Shown in pieces: positions 46,865-55,392 of a stretch of 64,000 bases of DNA. Location: the NCBI RefSeq assembly GCF_019898765.1, contig NZ_JAIOKB010000004.1:62001-126000 (forward strand), in the 5' to 3' direction. The translations under genes were made by a program, and so were the position numbers. Numbering within the stretch: position 1 is the stretch's first letter; every line of letters begins with the position of its first letter. This DNA is from Sphingomonas yunnanensis. GTDB lineage: Bacteria > Pseudomonadota > Alphaproteobacteria > Sphingomonadales > Sphingomonadaceae. Below the pieces are notes generated by a model. The model ran no database searches and was not told the DNA's origin. It worked only from the letters and a program-made list of their open reading frames with translations.

Positions 46865-47002
46865 ACGTTGAGGCGCGGCGAGGTGAAGAAGGCCCGTAGC
46901 GCCTGTTCAAGTGGCTGCTGCGAGCGCGTTCGACGGTGGGCTGGGCGACGGCGCTCTCTTGTCAGGAGCGCTTCAAGGTTGCTCGACTCACGCGTCCCCT
47001 CG

Positions 47003-47094
47003 CCGTGTTCCGGCGAAAGCCGGAACCCAGGGCCAAGCAGAACAACCTTCGATGGAGTGTGTGGCACTGGGCTCCTGCTCGCGCAGGAGCACGG
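47003..47094. repeat. REP-like inverted pair 4, nested inside the outer repeat
   Basis: The left unit (47003-47036) has a TTCCGGCGAAAGCCGGAA hairpin then CCCAGGGC. The right unit (47062-47094) is the reverse orientation, CTGGGCTCCTGCTCGCGCAGGAG split over its hairpin. The two units carry different stem sequences but the same CCAGGG flank, as in pair 5. Confidence 0.7.
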
Positions 47095-47167
47095 GACAGA
47101 ATGCCACCACCATCCTGTTGTCAGGGGCGACGCTCGTCCCAAACGGTACACCTCCGCGTCGCCGCGC

Positions 47168-47199
47168 CTCCGCGTGGACCACCCTTCTTCGCGTCTCCG
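47168..47199. repeat. Right arm of the 32-nt outer inverted repeat
   Basis: Reverse complement of 46833-46864 with one mismatch. Together the arms enclose about 300 bases that contain REP-like pair 4. Each arm lies near a gene end: nudC on the left, the oligopeptidase stop on the right. Confidence 0.75.
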
Positions 47200-47276
47200 T
47201 GTCACCGCGTGAACCAACCCGCCACCGCCTCGGCAGGCGAGACGCAGCGGATCGGGCGGAACGCAACCGTCTTCCC

Positions 47277-49391
47277 TCAGTCCGGCACCTTCAACCGCTG
47301 CAGCGCGAACGCCTGCCACTCCGCACCCTGGCGGTAGCGCTCGAACCGCCCCGACTTGCCGCCGTGTCCCGCCTCCATGTTGACGCGATAGACCAAAGGC
47401 GCGTCGCCGGTCTTCAGCTCGCGCAGCCGCGCGACCCATTTGGTCGGCTCGTAATATTGCACCTGGCTGTCCCACAGCCCGGTGCTGACATACATCGCCG
47501 GATAGGCCTTTGCCGCGACATTGTCGTAGGGCGAGTAGCTCAGCATGTAATCGTAATAGGGCTTCTGCGCGGGGTTGCCCCATTCGTCATATTCGAAGGT
47601 GGTCAGCGGGATCGAGGAGTCGAGCATCGTCGTCACCACGTCGACGAACGGCACCTGCGCGATGATCAGCGCGTAATCCTGCGGCGCCATGTTGGCGACC
47701 GCGCCCATCAGCAGGCCGCCCGCGCTGCCGCCCATCGCCGCCACCCGGCCCGGCGCGGCATATTTCTGCGCGACAAGGTAGCGGGTGACGTCGACGAAGT
47801 CGGTGAAGCTGTTCTTCTTGTGCAGCAGATGGCCGTCGTCGTACCAGCCGCGCCCCATCTCCTGGCCACCGCGGATATGGGCGAGCGCGTAGACCACGCC
47901 GCGATCGAGCATCGCGATCCGCGCCGGGTCGACCGCCGGATCCATCGACAGGCCGTAGCTGCCATAGGCATATTGGAAGAGCGGCGCGGTGCCGTCGCGC
48001 CTCACGCCCTTGCGGTACACCACCGAGACCGGGACCTTGGTGCCGTCGCGCGCGGTCGCCCACACTCGCTCGGTGACGTAGTTGGACGAGTCGTAGCCGG
48101 GCACAGGCGCGACCTTGAGTACGCGCCGCTCGCCTGTCCTCGCGTTGACCTCATAGGTGGTCGTCGGCGTCACGAGCGAGGCGTATGTGTAGCGCACCCA
48201 GTCGGTGTCGGGCTCGGCGTTGACCGCCAGCTCCATCTGATAGGCCGGCTCGTCGGCCTTCACCGGTGCCGAGCGGCGATCGCTCAGCAGGCGGATCATG
48301 CGGTTGCCGCCCTCACGCTGGTCGAGCGCGATGAAGCCGCGGAACGGCTTGAAGTCCTCGATGAAGACGCTGTCGCTCGCCGGCGTCAGGTCACGCCAGG
48401 CGGTGACGCCGCGGGCGAGCTCCCCGTCCGCGACGGTGACGAGCTTGTAGTTGCGCGCGTCGCGGTTGGTGCGGATGATCCAGCGGTCACCCATGTGATC
48501 CGCGCCGTAGCGGAACTCGCGCGCGCGCGGCGCCACCAGTTCGAACCGGGTCGGCGCCGCGGCGCGCGCGCAGCGCTGCTCGTCGCTCACCGTGGCGGAC
48601 ACGCCGATGCAGAGGAAGCGATCGTCGCTGGTACGGCTGATCCCCATCTGAAAGGTGTCGTCCTTCTCCTCGTAGACGAGGCGATCGGCGCTCACCGGCG
48701 TGCCGAGCACGTGCGCCATCACGCGATAGCCGCGCAGCGTCACCGGATCCTTGGCGATGTAGAAGAGCGTGCGGTTGTCGTCGGCCCAGACGAGGTTGGG
48801 CTCGACGTTGGTGATCGTGTCCGGCAGCAGCTGTCCGGTGGAAAGGTCCTTGACCTGGAGCACATATTGCCGTCGGCCGACGGTGTCCTCCGCATAGGCC
48901 ACCAACCGGTTGTCCTGGCTCACCGACCAGTCGCTCAGCGCGAAGAAACTATGCCCCTTCGCCATCGCGGGCTGGTCGAACAGCACCTCCGCGGTCGCGT
49001 CGGGCGCACCCTTGCGGCGCTCGACGATGGGATAGTCGGCGCCCGGCGTGAAGCGGGTCTGATAGTAATAGCCGCGCTCACGATAGGGGACGCTGCTGTC
49101 GTCCTGTTTGATATGGCTCACCGTCTCGGCGTACAGTCTCTCCTGTAGCGGCTTGAGCGATGCCAGCGTGGCGTCCGCGTAGGCGTTCTCGGCGGCGAGA
49201 TAGGCGAGCATCTCAGGGTTCTTGCGGCTATCATCGCGCAGCCAGTAATAATCGTCCTCGCGCGTGCCGTTGGGCGAGGTGATCTGGTGCGGCTTCTTCA
49301 CGGCGCGCGGCGGCTGCGGAGCGGCCTGGGCCCAGGAGGGCAACGCCGCGACGGCGGTGAGCGCGGCGCCGGCCAGCAGCAAGGTCTTCAT
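47277..49391 (-). CDS. Prolyl oligopeptidase family (S9A, oligopeptidase B-like), exported
   Basis: 704 residues. A signal peptide (LLLAGAALTAVAALPSWAQA) is followed by the family start PHQITSPNGTREDDYYWLRDD, a seven-bladed propeller region and the hydrolase domain. The nucleophile is S556 in GGSAGG; the acid lies in TGLWDSQVQYYEP and the histidine in MEAGHGGKSGR. Oligopeptidase B cleaves after basic residues in short peptides. Classical PtrB is cytosolic, so the signal peptide is notable. The start at 49391 was chosen for the signal peptide; its ribosome site is weak. Confidence 0.92.
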   Translation of the reverse strand: MKTLLLAGAALTAVAALPSWAQAAPQPPRAVKKPHQITSPNGTREDDYYWLRDDSRKNPEMLAYLAAENAYADATLASLKPLQERLYAETVSHIKQDDSSVPYRERGYYYQTRFTPGADYPIVERRKGAPDATAEVLFDQPAMAKGHSFFALSDWSVSQDNRLVAYAEDTVGRRQYVLQVKDLSTGQLLPDTITNVEPNLVWADDNRTLFYIAKDPVTLRGYRVMAHVLGTPVSADRLVYEEKDDTFQMGISRTSDDRFLCIGVSATVSDEQRCARAAAPTRFELVAPRAREFRYGADHMGDRWIIRTNRDARNYKLVTVADGELARGVTAWRDLTPASDSVFIEDFKPFRGFIALDQREGGNRMIRLLSDRRSAPVKADEPAYQMELAVNAEPDTDWVRYTYASLVTPTTTYEVNARTGERRVLKVAPVPGYDSSNYVTERVWATARDGTKVPVSVVYRKGVRRDGTAPLFQYAYGSYGLSMDPAVDPARIAMLDRGVVYALAHIRGGQEMGRGWYDDGHLLHKKNSFTDFVDVTRYLVAQKYAAPGRVAAMGGSAGGLLMGAVANMAPQDYALIIAQVPFVDVVTTMLDSSIPLTTFEYDEWGNPAQKPYYDYMLSYSPYDNVAAKAYPAMYVSTGLWDSQVQYYEPTKWVARLRELKTGDAPLVYRVNMEAGHGGKSGRFERYRQGAEWQAFALQRLKVPD

Positions 49392-49462
49392 CACGCGTCG
49401 GTCCCCACCCATGGTCGTCGCGCCGCACGATAGGACCGGGCGCGGCGCGCGCAAGGGCGCGG

Positions 49463-50353
49463 TCAGCCGCGTCTGCGCGCCTGACGGTAGGAACCGAGCA
49501 CGCGCAGGTGCTTGGCGTGGAAACCCAGTTCGGCCATCGCGCGGTCGAAGCCGGGCTCGCCCGGTCGCCCCTCGACGTCGGCGTAGAATTCGGTCGCGGC
49601 GAAGCTGCCGCCGCGCTGGTAGCTCTCCAGCTTGGTCATGTTGACGCCGTTCGTCGCGAAGCCGCCCATCGCCTTGTACAACGCCGCGGGCACGTTCTTC
49701 ACCGCGAAGATGAAGGTCGTCATCCACGGTCCCTCGCCCTCGAGCGGTATGCCCTCGCGCGCCAACGTGACGAAGCGGGTCATGTTGTGGTCGGCGTCGG
49801 CGATGTCGGTGGCGAGCAGTTCGAGCCCGTAGATCGCCGCCGCGCCGGGCGGGGCGAGCGCGGCGACGCTGGGGTCGCGCAGCTCGGCCACCACCGCGGC
49901 GGCGCCAGCCGTGTCCGGGTAGCTCACCGGCGCGATGCCGTGCGCCTTGAGCCAGTGACGGCACTGGCCGAGCGCCTGGGGATGGCTCATCGCGCTGGTC
50001 ACCGCGTCGCGCGGGCCGAGGCCGATCAGCGCGTGGCGGATCGGCAGGAAATGCTCGCCGATGATCACCAGGCCGGACTCCGGCAGCAGGAAGTGGATGT
50101 CGGCGACGCGGCCGTGCAGCGAATTCTCGATCGGGATCAGCGCGCGCGCGGCGCGTCCCTGCTTCACCGCGTCGAGCGCGTCGTCGAAGCTGAAGCAGGG
50201 CAGCGGGAGCGCGTCGGGAAGGGCCTCGCGCACCGCGACATGGCTGTTGGCGCCGGGCGCGCCCTGGAAGGCGACGGCGTCCCCGGGCGCGCGCGCGGCG
50301 GCCTCGGTCAGGCGTTCGACGATCGGTAAAGCGGGGGCGGCGTAGCTGTCCAT
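49463..50353 (-). CDS. pheA: Prephenate dehydratase PheA
   Basis: 296 residues without a chorismate mutase domain. The catalytic domain has VAFQGAPGANSHVA, the ENSLHGRV loop and DHNMTRFVTL with the catalytic Thr-Arg-Phe. The C-terminal ACT domain, with the TKLESY form of the phenylalanine-binding ESRP region, gives feedback inhibition. It converts prephenate to phenylpyruvate in phenylalanine synthesis. Confidence 0.95.
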   Translation of the reverse strand: MDSYAAPALPIVERLTEAAARAPGDAVAFQGAPGANSHVAVREALPDALPLPCFSFDDALDAVKQGRAARALIPIENSLHGRVADIHFLLPESGLVIIGEHFLPIRHALIGLGPRDAVTSAMSHPQALGQCRHWLKAHGIAPVSYPDTAGAAAVVAELRDPSVAALAPPGAAAIYGLELLATDIADADHNMTRFVTLAREGIPLEGEGPWMTTFIFAVKNVPAALYKAMGGFATNGVNMTKLESYQRGGSFAATEFYADVEGRPGEPGFDRAMAELGFHAKHLRVLGSYRQARRRG

Positions 50354-50458
50354 CTCGGTTCCGGCGCGTAGAAGAGCGCGGCGCGCCGCTCAAGCGCTTG
50401 CGGTGCGGTGGCGGCTTTTCTATGGGTCGACCTAATTAGAGAGGGGCACACGGGCGAC

Positions 50459-51163
50459 ATGGACGATCGTAGCAACACGATTTTCGGCTGGGTCTTGGCG
50501 GGTGCCGGAGTCGCGCTGGGGCTCTCGATCGTCGGCAGCCAGGTCTTTCACGGCGAGCGCCCGGAGAAGATGGGCTATGCGATCGAGGGTGTCGAGGAGG
50601 CGGGCGGCGGTGGTGCCGCGGCCGAGGTGCCGATCGCCGCGCTGCTCGGCAGCGCCGATCCGGCCAAGGGCGCCGAGGTCTTCAAGAAGTGCGCCGCCTG
50701 CCACACGATCAACCAGGGTGGTGCCAACGGCATCGGCCCGAACCTGTACGCGACGCTGGGCGAGGGGATCGCGCAGGGGAAGGGCGGCTTCGCTTTCTCG
50801 GACGCGCTCAAGTCGGTCGGTGGCACCTGGGACTTCGATAAGATGAACGCCTGGCTCACCAGCCCGCGCAAGTTCGCCAATGGCACCAAGATGACCTTCG
50901 CCGGCCTGGGCAACCCGCAGGACCGCGCCAACGTCATCGCCTATCTGAACCAGCAGGGTTCGAACCTGCCGCTGCCCGCGGCACCCGCGGCTGGCGCGGC
51001 GCCGGCGGCGGGTGACCAGGCCGTTGCCAACGTTACCGAGAGCGCGAAGGGCGACACTGCCGACCTGTCGAACACCGGCACGCCGGCCTCGGGCGCGCCC
51101 TCGGTCGATCCCGCGGCCAAGGACAACAAGGCGCTCGGCGCCGAGCCGCCCGCCAAGCCCTGA
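50459..51163 (+). CDS. Membrane-anchored cytochrome c (CycM/c552-like)
   Basis: 234 residues from the ATG at 50459. One uncleaved N-terminal membrane helix (IFGWVLAGAGVALGLSIVG) is followed by a single class I haem domain with C78-A-A-C81-H82 and axial M145 (GTKMTFAGL). A 65-residue Ala/Pro/Asp-rich tail follows. CycM-like proteins carry electrons from the bc1 complex to terminal oxidases at the membrane. It is divergent from pheA. It is next to the glycoside cluster but probably serves general respiration. Confidence 0.9.
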   Translation: MDDRSNTIFGWVLAGAGVALGLSIVGSQVFHGERPEKMGYAIEGVEEAGGGGAAAEVPIAALLGSADPAKGAEVFKKCAACHTINQGGANGIGPNLYATLGEGIAQGKGGFAFSDALKSVGGTWDFDKMNAWLTSPRKFANGTKMTFAGLGNPQDRANVIAYLNQQGSNLPLPAAPAAGAAPAAGDQAVANVTESAKGDTADLSNTGTPASGAPSVDPAAKDNKALGAEPPAKP

Positions 51164-51266
51164 GCCGAAGCGGGGGGGGCAGTAGGTCGCTCGACGGCGT
51201 CGTTGGCTTGAAGGTCGCGCCCCGCCCCCTTTCCCGCCTCAGGCGATATCACGGCCGGACTGACAT

Positions 51267-51345
51267 TGCTCCGGCGAACGCAGGAGCCCAGGGCAACGAG
51301 GGGTAAGGTCCGCGGCCCTGGGCTCCTGCGTCCGCAGGAGCACGG
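51267..51345. repeat. REP-like inverted pair 5
   Basis: Left unit 51267-51294 ends GGAGCCCAGGGC; right unit 51313-51345 is the inverse, CCCTGGGCTCCTGCG then CGCAGGAGCACGG. It lies between the convergent cytochrome and oxidoreductase genes, and its right hairpin matches those at 20909 and 47062. Confidence 0.75.
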
Positions 51346-51346
51346 T

Positions 51347-52492
51347 TCAGACCTCCCCCAGCGCGCTCCACTTCACGTCGGACTGCGCGTTGGCGACCAC
51401 CGCCTCCACGAACGCCATGGTGCGCACGCCGTCGTCCACGCCGGGATACCACATCGCCGGTGACGCCGCGCGGATCGCGGCGGCGAAGCCGCGGTAGATG
51501 TTGGCGAAGGCCTCGATATAGCCCTCCGGGTGGCCGGCCGGCGTGCGCGTCCGGGCCGCGGCGCCCTCGCTCAGCGCCGGGCCGCCCGTGCGCAGAACCT
51601 CGACTGGCTTGTCGAGCCAGCGCAGCGTCAGCGTGTTGGGCTCCATCTGCGCCCAGTCGAGCCCGCCCAGTTCGCCGTGGACGCGCAGCCGCAGGCCGTT
51701 CTCGTCCCCCGCCGCGACCTGGCTGGCCTTGAGCACGCCGCGCGCGCCGCCCGCGAAGCGCAGCAGCACGCTGACGTCGTCATCGAGGCGGCGGCCGGCC
51801 ACGTGCGTGGTCAGCTCGGCGCAGAGCGACTTCACCTTCAGCCCGGAGACGTGCTCGGCGAGCTGGAAGGCATGGGTGCCGATGTCGCCGAGGCAGCCGC
51901 CGAGGCCGGCGCGCGCCGGATCGGTGCGCCACTCGGCCTGCTTGTTGCCGTCGCGGTCGATCGCGCGCGCCAGCCAGCCCTGCGAATATTCCACCTGCAC
52001 CAGCCGGATCGCGCCGAAGTCGCCGCGCTCGACACGCGCGCGCGCCTCCTCCACCAGCGGGTAGCCGCTGTAAGTGAAGGCGAGCGCATAGTGGCGTCCG
52101 CTCCGCTCCACCGCGGCGGCGATGGCCTTGGCTTCCTCCAGGTTGAGCGACATCGGCTTCTCGCAGATGACGTGGAAGCCAGCGTCGAGCGCGGCGATCG
52201 ACATCGGCGCGTGGAGATGGTTCGGCGTCACGATCGCGACGGCGTCGACTCGCTCGTCCTCGGGCAACGCGCGCTCGGCGGCGAGCAGGTCCTCGAACGT
52301 GGCGTAGACCCGCGCCGGGTCGAGCCCTAGCGACTCGCCGCTGCGCGTGTTGCGCGCGGCGTCGCTGCTGAAGGCGCCCGCGACCAGCCGCCAGTCGCCG
52401 TCGACGCCCGCCGCCATGCGGTGGACCGCGCCGATGAAGGCGCCCTCGCCGCCGCCCAGCATCGCGAGCCGAAGTGCTTGCCGTTGCGCCAT
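51347..52492 (-). CDS. Gfo/Idh/MocA family NAD(P)-dependent sugar oxidoreductase
   Basis: 381 residues. The Rossmann start LRLAMLGGGEGAFIGAVHR binds the dinucleotide. The EKPM motif (ICEKPMSLN) and the catalytic GDIGTHAFQLAEH segment are intact. GGGAGAG precedes the ATG. Family members oxidise or reduce sugars and inositols; E. coli YcjS and levoglucosan dehydrogenase act at C3 of glycosides. It is divergent from the cytochrome/TIM-barrel/GMC genes across a 16-bp palindrome, so it probably handles a 3-keto sugar from that pathway in the cytosol. Confidence 0.9.
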   Translation of the reverse strand: MAQRQALRLAMLGGGEGAFIGAVHRMAAGVDGDWRLVAGAFSSDAARNTRSGESLGLDPARVYATFEDLLAAERALPEDERVDAVAIVTPNHLHAPMSIAALDAGFHVICEKPMSLNLEEAKAIAAAVERSGRHYALAFTYSGYPLVEEARARVERGDFGAIRLVQVEYSQGWLARAIDRDGNKQAEWRTDPARAGLGGCLGDIGTHAFQLAEHVSGLKVKSLCAELTTHVAGRRLDDDVSVLLRFAGGARGVLKASQVAAGDENGLRLRVHGELGGLDWAQMEPNTLTLRWLDKPVEVLRTGGPALSEGAAARTRTPAGHPEGYIEAFANIYRGFAAAIRAASPAMWYPGVDDGVRTMAFVEAVVANAQSDVKWSALGEV

Positions 52493-52522
52493 AGTTCATC
52501 TCTCCCGTCGCATTGTCCCACC

Positions 52523-52537
52523 GTGACGCAGCGTCAC
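52523..52537. promoter_or_regulatory. 15-bp palindrome near the oxidoreductase start
   Basis: GTGACGC-A-GCGTCAC has perfect 7-bp arms around one base, 31 bases upstream of the oxidoreductase ATG in the divergent gap. It may be a second operator or a site for another regulator. Confidence 0.45.
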
Positions 52538-52557
52538 CAAGCGGGTTGATCCCCGCT

Positions 52558-52573
52558 TGTTTAGCGCTAAACA
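52558..52573. promoter_or_regulatory. 16-bp LacI-type operator at the glycoside cluster promoter
   Basis: TGTTTAGCGCTAAACA is a perfect palindrome with the central CG step of LacI-family operators. It lies 32 bases upstream of the periplasmic cytochrome gene and 66 from the divergent oxidoreductase, so it could control both arms. The LacI protein encoded at 59546-60574, at the far end of the cluster, is the likely ligand. Confidence 0.7.
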
Positions 52574-52604
52574 TACGACAAACAACCAATTGGAGAGAGT
52601 CGCG

Positions 52605-52982
52605 ATGAAGCTGATCGCCGGACTAGCCGCTCTTCCGGTCGTCGCTGCCGCGGCGATCGCCCTGATGCCCGCGCCCTTGGCGGCCCAGGCCGCCACGCCG
52701 CCGGCCTTCGCTGCGTGCAAGGCCTGCCACACGGTCGAGAAGGGCGGTCCCAACCGCATCGGTCCGAACCTCTACGGCGTCGTCGGCCGTCCCGCCGGCA
52801 CCGCGCCTGGCTTCAACTATTCGGCCGCGCTCAAGGCATCGAAGCTGACCTGGGACGAGAAGTCGCTGAGCGAGTTCATCGCCGGGCCGAGCAAGAAGGT
52901 GCCGGGGACGCGCATGCCGATCGGCATGGCCGACCCGACGAAGCGCGCCGCCGTCATCGCCTATCTCAAGACGCTCAAGTGA
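52605..52982 (+). CDS. Periplasmic class I cytochrome c
   Basis: 125 residues with a cleavable signal peptide (ending about LAAQA) and GGAGAG before the ATG. The haem site is C38-K-A-C41-H42 and the axial ligand is M104 (GTRMPIGM). It is the first gene of the plus-strand run, overlapping the TIM-barrel gene (GTGA). The most likely role is electron acceptor for the GMC/subunit-3 dehydrogenase encoded downstream. Confidence 0.92.
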   Translation: MKLIAGLAALPVVAAAAIALMPAPLAAQAATPPAFAACKACHTVEKGGPNRIGPNLYGVVGRPAGTAPGFNYSAALKASKLTWDEKSLSEFIAGPSKKVPGTRMPIGMADPTKRAAVIAYLKTLK

Positions 52983-54037
52983 GCGGCGCGGCGGCGATGC
53001 GCGGGCCGGGAGTGTTCCTCGCCCAGTTCATGGGTGAGGCGCCCTTCGACACGCTCGACAGCGCCGCGCGCTGGATGGCGGAGGCGGGCTATGCCGGCGT
53101 GCAGATCCCGACGTGGGACGCGCGCTGCATCGACCTGGAGCGCGCCGCTGAGAGCCAGACCTATGCCGACGAGCTGATCGGCCGCTGCCGCGAGGCGGGG
53201 GTGGAGATCACCGAGCTGTCGACTCACCTTCAGGGGCAGCTCGTCGCGGTCCATCCCGCCTATGACGAGCTGTTCGACGGCTTCGCGCCGCCCGAGCTGC
53301 GCGGCAAGCCGGCCGAGCGCCAGAAGTGGGCGGTCGAGCGGCTGCGGCTCGCCGCCAAGGCGAGCCGTCGCCTCGGGCTGAGCGCGCACGCGACCTTCTC
53401 GGGCGCCTTTGTCTGGGGCTTCGTCTATCCCTGGCCGCAACGTCCCGCCGGGCTGGTGGAAGAGGCGTTCGCCGAGCTGGGCCGGCGCTGGACCCCGATC
53501 CTCGACGCCTTCGAGGAAGAGGGGATCGACCTCTGTTTCGAGCTGCACCCCGGCGAGGACCTGCACGACGGCGTCACCTTCGAGCGCTTCCTCGACAAGG
53601 TCGACGGTCACCAGCGCGCCAACATCCTCTACGACCCCAGCCACATGGTGCTGCAGGCGATGGACTATCTCCAGTTCATCGACATCTATCACGAGCGCAT
53701 CAAGATGTTTCACGTCAAGGACGCGGAGCTCAACCCGACCGGGCGCGCGGGCGTGTACGGCAGCTACTCGGACTGGGTCGATCGCCCTGGCCGCTTCCGC
53801 TCGCTCGGCGACGGGCAGGTCGATTTCGGCGGCATCTTCTCCAAGCTCACCCAGTACGATTACTCGGGCTGGGCGGTGCTGGAGTGGGAATGCGCGCTCA
53901 AGCACCCGCAGGACGGCGCACGCGAGGGAGCGCCGTTCATCGAGGCGCACATGATCCGACGTCCCGAGCACGCTTTCGACGATTTCGCCGGCGGCAGCGA
54001 TCCGAGCGCCAACCGTCGCCTGCTCGGCCTCGGCTGA
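52979..54037 (+). CDS. Sugar phosphate isomerase/epimerase-like TIM barrel (cytosolic)
   Basis: 352 residues from the GTG overlapping the cytochrome stop; an ATG at 52997 is an equally possible start. Metal-binding and catalytic segments are ICFELHPGEDLHDG-like, ILYDPSHMVLQ, MFHVKDAELNPTG and VLEWECALKHP. It has no signal peptide. This fold includes YcjR-type epimerases of 3-keto sugars and 3-keto-glycoside lyases, and its place beside a Gfo/Idh enzyme fits such a role. Exact reaction unknown. Confidence 0.85.
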   Translation: MSGAAAMRGPGVFLAQFMGEAPFDTLDSAARWMAEAGYAGVQIPTWDARCIDLERAAESQTYADELIGRCREAGVEITELSTHLQGQLVAVHPAYDELFDGFAPPELRGKPAERQKWAVERLRLAAKASRRLGLSAHATFSGAFVWGFVYPWPQRPAGLVEEAFAELGRRWTPILDAFEEEGIDLCFELHPGEDLHDGVTFERFLDKVDGHQRANILYDPSHMVLQAMDYLQFIDIYHERIKMFHVKDAELNPTGRAGVYGSYSDWVDRPGRFRSLGDGQVDFGGIFSKLTQYDYSGWAVLEWECALKHPQDGAREGAPFIEAHMIRRPEHAFDDFAGGSDPSANRRLLGLG

Positions 54038-54084
54038 TCCCGCACCGCCTACGATAACGACAGAGAAAAAAGGGAGAGGACCGA

Positions 54085-55392
54085 GTGGAGCAGGCAGGAG
54101 TGAACCGAAGCCGATTATTCTGGCTCGGCGTGCTGGCACTGGCCACCGCCGCGATCAGCGCGTCGTTGCGCGCCGCGGTCGCGAGCAGTCTGAAGGCGGA
54201 ATGGATCGATCCTATCGCGCCCGTGCAGGCGGGTGAACTGATCGGCGCGGCGCTCGGTTCCGCCTTCCTCGGCTTCGCGATCACGGTGTTCATCGTCAGC
54301 GCCCTGCTCGACAAGATCGGCGCCAAGCGCGTGCTGATCGGCTGCGGCATCTGCTTCCTGCTCGGCACCGGGCTGATCGTCGGCGCCGGGCATCTCGCCA
54401 CCGGCATGGCGGTCTACAATCTCGTCTGGTTCGGCATGCTGCTGAGCGGGATCGGCTGGGGCCTCGCGGAGGCCTCGATCAACCCGCTCACCGCGCGGCT
54501 CTACCCGGACGAGACGACGCACCGGCTCAACGTGCTGCACGCCTGGTATCCGGGCGGGCTGATCATCGGCGGCCTCGCCGGCGTGTTCCTCGCCGACGTG
54601 CTGCCCTGGCAGGCGATCATGGGCTCGGTGCTGATCCCGGCCGTCGGCGTGGTCGTGATCGCGGCCACCACCACCTTCCCGGCGCCCCCGGCCGAGGTGG
54701 AGGGCGCCGGCTTCGGCGACATGATCGGTGAAGTGTTCCGCCGCCCGAGCTTCTTCGTCTGGTTCGGCGCGATGTTCCTCACCGCCTCGTCCGAGCTCGC
54801 GCCGGGCCAGTGGCTCGACGTCGCGCTGACCAACCGCGTCGGCATGCGCGGCATCCTGCTGCTGGTCTATGTCAGCGCGCTGATGTTCGTGTTTCGCCAC
54901 TTCGCGGGGCGGCTCGCGAACCGCCTGTCCAACCCCGGCCTGCTGTGGATCTCGAGCCTGCTCGCGGGCATCGGTCTGTTCCTGCTGTCGCTGGCGCAGT
55001 CGCCGGTCGCGGCGATCCTCGCCTCGACTGTCTGGGGTCTCGGGGTCTGCGCGATGTGGCCCACCATGCTGGCCTCGGTCGCCGAGCGCTACCCGCGCGG
55101 CGGTGCCTGGGCGATCGGGCTGGTCGGCTCGGCCGGTGCGCTGGCGAGCTTCTTCGTGCTGCCGCTGCTCGGCGGGATGTTCGACGAGGCCAAGGTGGCG
55201 ATCGCCGGCGGGCCGGAGGCGTTCAAGCAGCTGACCGGCGCCGCGCTGCGCCAGGTCGAGGATGCGGCGGCGTCGCAGTCCTTCGCCAAGCTGGCGCTGT
55301 TCCCGGTGGTGCTGCTCTTCGTGTTCGGCGGCATCTGGCTGGCCGAGCGGCGCGCGCGCGGCGCCACGCTCGCGCGTGGCGACATCGCGTGA
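54085..55392 (+). CDS. MFS transporter, probable sugar importer of the cluster
   Basis: 435 residues with 12 membrane helices; GTG start after GGAGAGG at five bases. Motifs such as GWGLAEASINPLTARLYPDETTHRLNVLHAWYPGG resemble FucP/glucose-mannose MFS symporters. It probably carries the oxidised or hydrolysed sugar from periplasm to cytosol, where the Gfo/Idh and first TIM-barrel enzymes act. Its stop overlaps the start of the next gene (GTGA). Confidence 0.85.
   Translation: MEQAGVNRSRLFWLGVLALATAAISASLRAAVASSLKAEWIDPIAPVQAGELIGAALGSAFLGFAITVFIVSALLDKIGAKRVLIGCGICFLLGTGLIVGAGHLATGMAVYNLVWFGMLLSGIGWGLAEASINPLTARLYPDETTHRLNVLHAWYPGGLIIGGLAGVFLADVLPWQAIMGSVLIPAVGVVVIAATTTFPAPPAEVEGAGFGDMIGEVFRRPSFFVWFGAMFLTASSELAPGQWLDVALTNRVGMRGILLLVYVSALMFVFRHFAGRLANRLSNPGLLWISSLLAGIGLFLLSLAQSPVAAILASTVWGLGVCAMWPTMLASVAERYPRGGAWAIGLVGSAGALASFFVLPLLGGMFDEAKVAIAGGPEAFKQLTGAALRQVEDAAASQSFAKLALFPVVLLFVFGGIWLAERRARGATLARGDIA

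Noticed and set aside
46809..47276. Possible hidden small genes in the gap after nudC
   Set aside because: Open frames here cross inverted repeats, have no ribosome sites and change composition at repeat borders.
47277..50393. A single long protein fusing an upstream segment to the oligopeptidase
   Set aside because: The extra N-terminal part is an out-of-frame reading of pheA; the signal peptide at 49391 marks the true start.
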